Assembly: GCA_024644465.1 (NCBI GenBank)
Contig: JAHEKY010000021.1
Coordinates: 1 to 37,629 of the forward strand
Source: Ilumatobacteraceae bacterium
GTDB lineage: Bacteria; Actinomycetota; Acidimicrobiia; Acidimicrobiales; Ilumatobacteraceae
DNA length: 37,629 nt
Reading direction: 5' to 3'
Positions 31,389-37,629 of the stretch are shown piece by piece; within the stretch, counting starts at the first letter, position 1, and every line of letters begins with the position of its first letter. The notes beneath the pieces were generated by a model. It did not search any database, was not told the origin of the DNA, and was given only the letters and a program-made list of their open reading frames with translations. A program made the translations under genes and the position numbers.

Positions 31389-31910
31389 ATGACCATCACC
31401 GACCATCCGTCCAAGGCGGCGGCGCTCGTCCCCGATTTCGGCGACGAGGAGACCGATCGCAAGATCTGCTTCATCTGCTCCAAGGGCACGCTCGACATGG
31501 CGTACCCCGCGTTGATCATGGCCAACGGCGCCCTCGGTGAGGGCATCGAGACGCACATCTTCTTCACGTTCTGGGGCATGGACATGATCTCCAAGAAGAC
31601 GCAGCACGACCTGAAGTTCACCATCCTCGGCAACCCCGCGACGCACATGCCGCAGGGTCTCGGCGGCATCCCCGGGATGACCGCGGTGGCCACGAAGATG
31701 ATGAAGAAGCAGATCGCCGATCTCGATGTTCCGGAGATCCCCGAGTTCCTCGAGATGCTCTCCGACATGGGCGCCCACCTGTGGGCGTGCAAGATGTCGG
31801 TCGACATGATGGACCTCGACGAGGACGACCTGATGGATCAGGTCGAAGACATCATCAACGTCAGCGAGTTCATCGAGCTGTCCGACGGCGCGCAGGTCAT
31901 CTTCGTCTGA
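31389..31910 (+). CDS. DsrE2-like (DsrE/DsrF/DrsH family) sulfurtransferase
   Basis: A 173-residue protein of the DsrE/DsrF/DrsH-like group. Cys27 and Cys30 are in KICFICSKGTLDMAYPALIMANGA, and LWACKMSVDMMDLDEDDLMD carries the conserved Cys134, the likely persulfide-bearing residue of DsrE2A-type proteins. The Met-rich middle (WGMDMISKK, MTAVATKMMKKQI) is typical. It would carry sulfane sulfur to or from the DsrC/TusE-like protein encoded 35 nt upstream. It has its own good ribosome site (AAAGGA). It is the last gene of the operon; its stop codon is directly followed by a C-tract and the paired palindromic repeats. Confidence 0.88.
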   Translation: MTITDHPSKAAALVPDFGDEETDRKICFICSKGTLDMAYPALIMANGALGEGIETHIFFTFWGMDMISKKTQHDLKFTILGNPATHMPQGLGGIPGMTAVATKMMKKQIADLDVPEIPEFLEMLSDMGAHLWACKMSVDMMDLDEDDLMDQVEDIINVSEFIELSDGAQVIFV

Positions 31911-31933
31911 CCCCCACCCCACCCCCACCCCCC
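31911..31933 (-). other. Potential G-quadruplex tract
   Basis: On the minus strand four G-runs (6, 5, 4, 5) are separated by single T loops, an ideal intramolecular quadruplex. It begins right after the dsrE2-like stop codon and precedes the 41-bp repeat pair. Confidence 0.7.
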
Positions 31934-31940
31934 GTTGTGC

Positions 31941-31991
31941 CGTTCCGGTGAGAGGTGAGAGGACCTGTCCCACCCAGATCTCACCGGAACG
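31941..31991 (-). repeat. Palindromic intergenic repeat, locus 2 copy a (41-bp core 31946-31986)
   Basis: The arms CGTTCCGGTGAGA and TCTCACCGGAACG are perfect 13-bp inverted repeats around the 25-nt centre of the same element as at 8115, in opposite orientation. Confidence 0.85.
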
Positions 31992-32002
31992 CGCCGGCCA
32001 CC

Positions 32003-32053
32003 CGTTCTGGTGAGAGGTGAGAGGACCTGTCCCACCCAGATCTCACCGGAACG
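32003..32053 (-). repeat. Palindromic intergenic repeat, locus 2 copy b (41-bp core 32008-32048)
   Basis: It differs from copy a in the core at only one base (C to T in the left arm). The period is 62 bp, the same as at locus 1. It ends 30 nt before the stop codon of the convergent oxidoreductase gene. Confidence 0.85.
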
Positions 32054-32083
32054 AGTGGTGGTCGTCACGCGAGGGCCCGGGTG

Positions 32084-35000
32084 TCAGGGTGTGCGGAACC
32101 GGCCGAGCGCCGTGTCGATCGCGGCGCGGTATGCGGCGACCCTGCGCAGCTTCAGGTCCTCGTAGCCGCGGATCGTGTCCGGCAGTTCGGCGATGGCGAC
32201 CGCCTCGTCGAGGCTGTCGGCGGTCAGCAGCGGATAGACCCTCGCCATCGAGGCGAGGAACTCGCCCGGCAACGCCCGTTCGATACGGCGCAGCTCGGTC
32301 CGCCCGAACGGGTCGAGTCGGGACCCGCGCAGCCGCTTCGCCCGACGCAGCGCAACGAACGCCGGGCGCGACCACGTGCCGAGACCGACCTTCGACGTCA
32401 TCCCGAGGGCCTTGAGTACCGGCGGATGGAGCTGCCAGGTGACCTTCGCACCGTGGCCTCCGACCTCGGCGGCGGCGATGTCCGCCTCAGGCAGCAGGAG
32501 CAGCCGGGCCACTTCGTACTCGTCCTTGTAGGCCATCAGCTTGTGCAGGCTCCGGGCGACGGCCGTCGTGAGCCGCGTCGAGCCCGGCGCGACTCCACGT
32601 TCCGCAGCCGCTGCGCCGGCGACTCCGGCGAGGAAGTCCCGGGCGTACGCCGCGTCCTGGTAGTCGACGAGGTCACCGGTGAGCATCCTCAGCGACGCCG
32701 CGAGCTCGGCGTCGCCGCTGCCGATCGCCTCGACGCGTGCGCCGAGATCCCGCGGGATCTCGGCGACGGTGATCGTCTCGGAAGCGGCGGGCCCGCCACC
32801 CGCCCTCGCCGCCTCGCGTTCGACGGCTGCCGGGTCGGCTGCCCACCGCCGGCCCCACTCGAACGCGGCGAGGTTGGCTTCGACGGCGACACCGTTGAGG
32901 TCGATCGCCCGGGCGATCGCGTCGAGCGCGACGGGGATGTGGCCGTCCTGCACCGCGACGCCGAGCAGGAAGACGTTCGCCTGAGCCGCGTCTCCCGTCA
33001 GCGCGCTGGCCAACGCGTACGCATCGGGGAACCGGTTCGCGCCGGCGCGGCCGGCCTGCTCCAAACGGCGATCGATCGTGTCGACCGGGTACGCGAGGTC
33101 GGGATGGGTGATCATCCGGCCGGTGGGCGTGCGATGGGCCGACGCCACGACGACGGTCGCTTCGGCGTGCGCGGCCTTGATCGAGTTGTCGGCGGCTGCG
33201 ACGAGGGAGTCGAAGCCGAGCAGCAGGTCGGCCTGACCGTCGCCGACGAGGTTGGAGGAAGTCGTGCCCGGCCGGTTCAAGATGACGTCGCTGACGACCG
33301 GCCCGGCCTTCTGGCTGAGCCCGGTCTGGTCGAGCCCCTTGACCTCCCAGTGGTCGAGCATCGCGGCGATCGACAGAACCTGCGCGACGGTGACGACGCC
33401 GGTACCGCCGATGCCCGCCATCCGGATCCGCACGTGCTCGCGGGTGTGGTCGAGGTCGGGTTCGGGGATCGGGCCGAGGTCGGCCGGTCGCCGGACCGGT
33501 GACGTGTCGACATCGCCCTCGACGATCATGAACGCGGGGCAGTCGCCCTCGACGCAGCTGTAGTCGAAGTTGCACGACGCCTGGTCGATACCCGTCTTGC
33601 GGCCGAGCGGCGTGTCGATCGGCTGCACCGAGAGGCAGTTGCTGACGTCGCCGCAGTCGCCGCACCCCTCGCAGATCCGGTGGTTGATGACGACCCGCTT
33701 TCCCGGTGTCGGGAGCTTGCCCCGCTTGCGCGAGCGGCGCAGTTCGGCGGCGCAGAACTGGTCGTGGATCAGCACGGTGACGCCCGGCGTCGTCCGCAGA
33801 TCTTCCTGGACGGCGAGCACGTCGCTGCGGTCGTGCACGTCGACGCCCGCCGGGAGCTCGATGTCGCGATACCGGTCGACGTCCTCGGCCGTGATCGCCA
33901 CCTTGCTGACGCCGTAGGCGAGCAGGATCGTCACGAGCTGCGGCACCTCGAGCGGCGACGTCGAGTCCTGGCCGCCGGTCATCGCGACCGTTCCGTTGTA
34001 GAGGATCTTGAACGTGATGTTCTTGCCGGTGCCGACGCAGTACTGGACCGCGAGTTGGGCGGAGTGGAGGAACGTGCCGTCGCCGTAGTTCTGGAAGAGG
34101 TGCGTCGCTTCGACGAACGGTTCCATGCCGATCCACTGGGCGCCCTCGTTGCCCATCGCGGTGATGCCGATGCTCTCGCCGACCCGATCCTCGTCCATCA
34201 GCAGCGTCATCCCGTGGCAGCCCGTGCCCGCGCCGACCAGCGCCCCCTCGGGCACCTTCGTGCCCCAGTTGTGCGGGCAACCGGAACAGAAGAACGGGGT
34301 GCGGTTGACCGCGAGCGGGATCAGCGTCCGTTCGCGCACGGCGGGCGGCGGTGGTGCCAACCGGTCGGCGAGGCGCGCGGCGAGGCGTTCGCGCAGGCCG
34401 TCGAGCATCGCGTCCGCATCGAGTTGACCCCACGACTGCATCAGCGTGCGGCCGTCCTCGTGGGTCTTGCCGAGCACCCGTGGGTGGTGCCCGCGGTTGT
34501 AGAGCGCGTCCTTGATCAACCACTCGAGCGTCGGATTCTTCTCCTCGACGACGACGATCTCGTCCAACCCGCGGGCGAACTGGCGGACGAGGTCCGCGTC
34601 GAACGGGACCGGCATCCGCAGTTGCAGCAACCGAATCCCCGCGTCGGCGATCGCCTGCTCGCCGTCGAAGCCGAGCCGCCGGAGCGCGTCGAGCAACTCG
34701 TGGTAGGTGAAGCCGGTCGCGGCGAGGCCGATCCACGCGTCCGGCGGGTCGACGCTGATCCGGTTGAGCCGGTTGACGACGCCGTACTGCTGCGCGAGCG
34801 GCAGTCGGACCTCGCGGAACTCGCGCTCGACCGCGATCATCCGGGGGCCGAGGAACTGCGCGGACGGATGGCTGACCCATTGCTCGCCGTCGACTTCGAC
34901 GGTCGGCATCACCGGGTCGGATGCCAGCACCGGGAGGTTGACCGTGCCCGATCCGTCGGCGACTGGTGTGACGATCTTCATCGCCGACCACAGCCCGGAC

Positions 35001-35584
35001 GCCCGCGACATCGCGACGGCGTGCAGGCCGAGTTCGAGGCACTCGCTCATCGTGCCCGGGTACAGGATCGGCATGTGGAAGTCGACGAGCGACGCGTCGG
35101 ACGACGACGGCATCGTCGACGACTTGCACGCCGGGTCGTCCCCGACGAGCACGATCGCGCCGCCGCGCGAACTCGACCCCGCGAACACGCCGTGGCGCAG
35201 CGCGTCGCCCGCCCGGTCGAGCCCCGGGGCCTTGCCGTACCAGACGCCGACGACGCCGTCGTACGTCGCGTCCGGACGGCCCTGCGCGAGCTGCGACCCC
35301 ATCACCGCCGTCGCCCCGAGTTCCTCGTTGACCGCCGGCTCGTGGACGATCGGCAGTTCGGGGACGACCCGGATCGCGCGGGCGACCTCGAGGTCGAAGC
35401 CTCCGAGCGGGGACCCCGGGTATCCCGACACGAACGCCGCGGTGTGCAGCCCAGCGGCCCGGTCGCGACGGAGTTGCTCGACCGGGATGCGCGCGAGCGC
35501 CTGGATCCCCGTGAGGAACGCCGTGCCGTCGTCGCGGCGGTAGCGGTCGCTCAGTTCGTAGTCGTCGAGCATCGTGTCGGTCAT
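32084..35584 (-). CDS. Fused indolepyruvate:ferredoxin oxidoreductase
   Basis: A 1166-residue fused 2-oxoacid:ferredoxin oxidoreductase of the indolepyruvate type. Residues about 15-400 form the alpha-like pyrimidine-binding part (FVSGYPGSPLGGFD, EPAVNEELGATAVMGSQ). About 430-625 is the TPP domain (FFCSGCPHNWG, GDGTF at 501, NGTVAMTGGQD). The Fe-S motif has Cys638, 641, 644 and 650, with further Cys671, 677 and 682. About 715-930 is the gamma domain (MAGIGGTGVVTVAQVL), then a C-terminal helical region. It decarboxylates arylpyruvates to acyl-CoA with ferredoxin reduction, in aromatic amino-acid degradation. GGAGG stands 8 nt before the ATG, which supports this start over upstream codons. Divergent from an Lrp/AsnC gene, its likely regulator. 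Confidence 0.93.
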   Translation of the reverse strand: MTDTMLDDYELSDRYRRDDGTAFLTGIQALARIPVEQLRRDRAAGLHTAAFVSGYPGSPLGGFDLEVARAIRVVPELPIVHEPAVNEELGATAVMGSQLAQGRPDATYDGVVGVWYGKAPGLDRAGDALRHGVFAGSSSRGGAIVLVGDDPACKSSTMPSSSDASLVDFHMPILYPGTMSECLELGLHAVAMSRASGLWSAMKIVTPVADGSGTVNLPVLASDPVMPTVEVDGEQWVSHPSAQFLGPRMIAVEREFREVRLPLAQQYGVVNRLNRISVDPPDAWIGLAATGFTYHELLDALRRLGFDGEQAIADAGIRLLQLRMPVPFDADLVRQFARGLDEIVVVEEKNPTLEWLIKDALYNRGHHPRVLGKTHEDGRTLMQSWGQLDADAMLDGLRERLAARLADRLAPPPPAVRERTLIPLAVNRTPFFCSGCPHNWGTKVPEGALVGAGTGCHGMTLLMDEDRVGESIGITAMGNEGAQWIGMEPFVEATHLFQNYGDGTFLHSAQLAVQYCVGTGKNITFKILYNGTVAMTGGQDSTSPLEVPQLVTILLAYGVSKVAITAEDVDRYRDIELPAGVDVHDRSDVLAVQEDLRTTPGVTVLIHDQFCAAELRRSRKRGKLPTPGKRVVINHRICEGCGDCGDVSNCLSVQPIDTPLGRKTGIDQASCNFDYSCVEGDCPAFMIVEGDVDTSPVRRPADLGPIPEPDLDHTREHVRIRMAGIGGTGVVTVAQVLSIAAMLDHWEVKGLDQTGLSQKAGPVVSDVILNRPGTTSSNLVGDGQADLLLGFDSLVAAADNSIKAAHAEATVVVASAHRTPTGRMITHPDLAYPVDTIDRRLEQAGRAGANRFPDAYALASALTGDAAQANVFLLGVAVQDGHIPVALDAIARAIDLNGVAVEANLAAFEWGRRWAADPAAVEREAARAGGGPAASETITVAEIPRDLGARVEAIGSGDAELAASLRMLTGDLVDYQDAAYARDFLAGVAGAAAAERGVAPGSTRLTTAVARSLHKLMAYKDEYEVARLLLLPEADIAAAEVGGHGAKVTWQLHPPVLKALGMTSKVGLGTWSRPAFVALRRAKRLRGSRLDPFGRTELRRIERALPGEFLASMARVYPLLTADSLDEAVAIAELPDTIRGYEDLKLRRVAAYRAAIDTALGRFRTP

Positions 35585-35656
35585 TGGTGGGCCTCCTCGG
35601 ATGCGACAATCTGACCATCCGCAGCCCGCTTCTGCAACAATCGGTAGTCGCGCCGA

Positions 35657-35691
35657 ATCTTCGGGCAACGATCGGTCTATCCTCCGAAGAT
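35657..35691. promoter_or_regulatory. Inverted repeat in the oxidoreductase/Lrp divergent promoter
   Basis: ATCTTCGG (35657-35664) and CCGAAGAT (35684-35691) are perfect inverted 8-mers 19 nt apart. The right half overlaps the Lrp start codon. ATCGGT occurs twice in the same region. It is a candidate Lrp operator. Confidence 0.45.
35678..35689 (+). promoter_or_regulatory. Leaderless-type -10 element of the Lrp/AsnC gene
   Basis: TATCCT (TAnnnT) ends 6 nt before the ATG at 35690; no Shine-Dalgarno sequence. Confidence 0.55.
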
Positions 35692-36145
35692 GGATGCAAC
35701 AGACCTCCGGATTCTGCACGAACTGCAGGTCGATGCCCGCCGGCCGAACAAGGATCTCGCGGCGGCCGCGGGTGTCTCGCCGTCGACGATGGTCAACCGG
35801 GTGCGCTCACTCGAGCAGCGCGGCGTGATCCGGGGGTATCACGCCGACGTCGCGCTCCCCGCGCTCGGCCGCAACGTCGAGGCGCTCGTGTCGGTGCGGC
35901 TGCAACCGAAGACGCCGGCGGCGGTCGAGGAGTTCATGGAGGCGATCTGGTCGATGGACGAGACGGTCGCGGTGACACTGGTGACCGGTGCCTACGACGT
36001 GCTCGTCCACCTCAGCGTCAGCGACGTGGCGACGCTGAGCCGGACGGTGCTGACCGCCGTCGCGAGCGCGCCGAACGTGAAGGACGAGCAGACGTCGATC
36101 ATCTTCGAACACCGGGCGAAGCGCGTCCTCGGCGCCCTCGCCTGA
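35690..36145 (+). CDS. Lrp/AsnC-family transcriptional regulator
   Basis: A 151-residue Lrp/AsnC regulator of standard length. Residues 2-60 are the HTH (DATDLRILHELQVDARRPNKDLAAAAGVSPSTMVNRVRSLEQRGVIRGYHADV). Residues about 68-145 are the RAM ligand domain with the VTGAYDVLVHLSV Gly-Asp core. Such proteins sense amino acids or aryl metabolites and often regulate a divergent catabolic gene and themselves. The indolepyruvate oxidoreductase gene starts 105 bp away on the other strand, so it is the likely target, with aromatic amino acids or their 2-oxo acids as effectors. An inverted repeat overlaps its start codon. Confidence 0.92.
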   Translation: MDATDLRILHELQVDARRPNKDLAAAAGVSPSTMVNRVRSLEQRGVIRGYHADVALPALGRNVEALVSVRLQPKTPAAVEEFMEAIWSMDETVAVTLVTGAYDVLVHLSVSDVATLSRTVLTAVASAPNVKDEQTSIIFEHRAKRVLGALA

Positions 36146-36171
36146 CGGGAGCGCGGTGGGGTCCGTGCCGG

Positions 36172-36489
36172 TCAGGTCCGCGGCGGCAAGACGTGGACGT
36201 GGCCGAAGAACGCGAATCCGCGGACTCGGACGGTCGGCCCGTCGCCGACGTCGACTTTGACCTTGCGGCTGCCGAGCAGGCTGCCGCCGGTCATCGTGAC
36301 CTGCGTGCCGCGGTCGACGCGGATGTCGACGCTGCCGAACACCGCGATCGCGGTCAGCCGAGCGTTTTCACCCGGTTCGATGCCGGTGAGATCGAACTCG
36401 CCGCCACCGAAGAACGCGACTGCCGTCTCCCGGGTCCAACCGTCGGCGAGCATCCGGCGGCCGAAGCTTCCGAGTGCGGCGATGTTCAT
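36172..36489 (-). CDS. Small LiaF-like (cell wall-active antibiotics response) domain protein
   Basis: A 105-residue soluble protein that resembles the C-terminal beta-helical domain of LiaF/DUF1707-associated proteins: TAVAFFGGGEFDLTG, LTAIAVFGSVDIRVDRGTQVTMTGGSLLG and VRGFAFFGHVHVLPP repeat an F-G-x-V/x-D/x-I pattern. It lacks the N-terminal transmembrane part of full LiaF and the DUF1707 helix, so it is a stand-alone domain. Its role is unclear; LiaF domains negatively modulate envelope-stress kinases, none of which is in the window. AAAGGAAC precedes the ATG at normal spacing. It converges on the Lrp gene with 26 nt between and no obvious terminator. Confidence 0.75.
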   Translation of the reverse strand: MNIAALGSFGRRMLADGWTRETAVAFFGGGEFDLTGIEPGENARLTAIAVFGSVDIRVDRGTQVTMTGGSLLGSRKVKVDVGDGPTVRVRGFAFFGHVHVLPPRT

Positions 36490-36613
36490 GATCGTTCCTT
36501 TCCGAGTCGCGAAGAGATGCTCGAACGAGGCTCTCCACGATCAGTCTCGGCCGGCTCGGTTCTGGCCTGCCAGGGCCGAAGGTCAGCGTGGTGGCCGTGC
36601 GTCGTGACGTCGC

Positions 36614-37629
36614 TCAGGAGTTGACGGCGAGCTCGTCGAGGTAGTCGGCGTAGCGGTCGAGGGCGGCGGCGCGTCTCGTCGGCACGTGGTCGATCGAGGG
36701 GTCCGATGGCCGGTATCGCTTCAAGACCTGGCGGGCGACGGTCACCTTGTGGACCTCGTCGGGGCCGTCGTAGATCCGCGCCGCCCGCGCCGCCCGATAC
36801 ATCGCTTCGAGCGGGAGGTCGGTCGTGTAGCCGAGCGATCCGTGGATCTGGATCGCCCGGTCGATCACGTCGTGCAGCACCTTCGCCCCCCAGAACTTGA
36901 TCACCGCGATCTCGAGGCGGGCGTCGCTGTACGTGCCGCCCGCTTCGTGCAGCTTGTCCATCTTCCATGCCGCCTGGAGCGTCAGCAGCCGTGCCGCCTC
37001 TCGGTCGGCGTACGACTGCGCGATCCAATCCTGGATCATCTGCTTGTCGGCGAGGATCGAGCCCTTGGTGAAGCGGGTGAGAGCCCGCTCGCACAGCAGG
37101 TCGAAGGCTCGGCTCGACTGCCCGAGCCAGCGCATCGCGTGGTGGATGCGGCCGGGGCCGAGCCGCTTCTGCGCGAGCGCGAACCCCTGGCCGATGCCCG
37201 CCTCGCCGCCGACGACGTTCTCGAACGGAACCCGGACCTCGTCGTAGATGATCTCTGCGTGGCCACCCGGTTCGCCGGTCTTGTGGTCGGGTTCGCCCAT
37301 CGTCGGAACGTCCCGCAGGATGTTGACGCCGGGCGTCGTCGTCGGCACGACGATCATCGAGAACGCGGAGTACGGCGACGCATCCTCGTCGAGGTTCGTC
37401 TTGACCATCACGACGAGGATGTCCGACACCGACGCGTTCGACGAGAACCACTTGTGCCCGTTGATCACCCATTCGTCGCCGTCGCGCACGGCCTGGGTCG
37501 TCAGCAGTGTCGGGTCGGCACCGGCGCCCGGCTCGGTCATCGAGAAGCAGGATCGGATCTCCTGCGCGAGCAGCGGGTCCATCCATCTGCGCTTCTGCTC
37601 CTCCGTTCCCCCGAGCGACAGGAGCTCCG
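36614..37629 (-). CDS. Acyl-CoA dehydrogenase, N-terminus beyond the right edge
   Basis: The frame is open to the edge (codons upstream of the internal ATG at 37582 encode ELLSLGGTEEQKRRW), so the true start lies outside. The visible 338 residues cover the middle and C-terminal domains of an acyl-CoA dehydrogenase: SCFSMTEPGAGADP (FAD/substrate loop), VINGHKWFSSNASVSD, LAQKRLGPGRIHHAMRWLGQ, and the end of the family with IQIHGSLGYTTDLPLEAMYRAARAARIYDGPDEVHKVTVAR. The EIRSCFSMTEP and RIHHAMRW blocks resemble the ACAD10/11-like group of larger or branched acyl-CoAs. It performs alpha,beta-dehydrogenation of an acyl-CoA with FAD. Substrate length cannot be read. A 124-nt gap without a clear signal follows before the LiaF-like gene. 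Confidence 0.92.
   Translation of the reverse strand, partial: ELLSLGGTEEQKRRWMDPLLAQEIRSCFSMTEPGAGADPTLLTTQAVRDGDEWVINGHKWFSSNASVSDILVVMVKTNLDEDASPYSAFSMIVVPTTTPGVNILRDVPTMGEPDHKTGEPGGHAEIIYDEVRVPFENVVGGEAGIGQGFALAQKRLGPGRIHHAMRWLGQSSRAFDLLCERALTRFTKGSILADKQMIQDWIAQSYADREAARLLTLQAAWKMDKLHEAGGTYSDARLEIAVIKFWGAKVLHDVIDRAIQIHGSLGYTTDLPLEAMYRAARAARIYDGPDEVHKVTVARQVLKRYRPSDPSIDHVPTRRAAALDRYADYLDELAVNS

Noticed and set aside
1-37629. One unified undescribed gene system across the window
   Set aside because: Operons are separate, with terminators and individual promoters; sulfur and aromatic themes recur but no shared pathway or mobile-island border is visible.

Overview
The window is a gene-dense, strongly GC-rich bacterial chromosome segment with no rRNA, tRNA, transposase or phage gene that I can see. 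Codon use, many 4-nt ATGA/GTGA gene overlaps and repeated leaderless-type promoters point to an actinobacterium. The gene set (vanadium-haloperoxidase-like protein beside a CRTAC1 protein, alkyl sulfatase, AcuI-like reductase, fused indolepyruvate oxidoreductase, large acyl-CoA dehydrogenase) fits a marine or aquatic heterotroph of the Acidimicrobiia (Ilumatobacter-like). That placement is inference.

Layout. 1-6.2 kb: a sulfatase cut by the left edge and fused in frame to a DJ-1/PfpI domain; a convergent PAS + metallo-beta-lactamase pair; a zinc alcohol dehydrogenase; a two-domain DUF1330-like protein behind a 19-bp palindrome; an AcuI-like reductase. 6.2-8.2 kb: a single-pass membrane protein made largely of two families of short repeats, divergent from a small SARP-type regulator, then a pair of 41-bp palindromic repeats. 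8.2-14 kb: a minus-strand run of alkyl sulfatase, non-canonical glutamine synthetase and dienelactone hydrolase, preceded by a Gfo/Idh/MocA dehydrogenase that is divergent from a UPF0303 protein. 14-17.6 kb: haloperoxidase-like and CRTAC1 genes, translationally coupled. 17.7-22.3 kb: a xylose-type ABC importer operon whose binding protein contains two copies of the ligand domain encoded by an apparently perfect 1022-bp direct repeat; its promoter carries a LacI/cre-type operator. 22.4-28.2 kb: a serine hydrolase lipoprotein, tryptophanase with an upstream amidohydrolase and a 27-bp palindrome between them, an alpha/beta hydrolase and a two-TM protein of unknown function. 28.4-31.9 kb: a tightly coupled sulfur/redox operon (PocR-type regulator, SQR-like flavoprotein, DUF1641, DsrC/TusE-like, DsrE2-like). 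31.9-32.1 kb: a potential G-quadruplex and a second pair of the 41-bp repeats. 32.1-37.6 kb: fused indolepyruvate:ferredoxin oxidoreductase divergent from an Lrp/AsnC regulator, a small LiaF-like protein and an acyl-CoA dehydrogenase cut by the right edge.

The genes do not form one pathway. Recurring themes are sulfur chemistry (sulfatase, alkyl sulfatase, SQR/DsrE/DsrC), aromatic amino-acid breakdown (TnaA, indolepyruvate oxidoreductase) and acyl-CoA metabolism. The most novel signals are the paired 41-bp repeats with identical 62-bp spacing in two convergent intergenic regions, the duplicated binding protein, and the repeat-built membrane protein that shares a promoter-region motif with the adjacent SARP gene.
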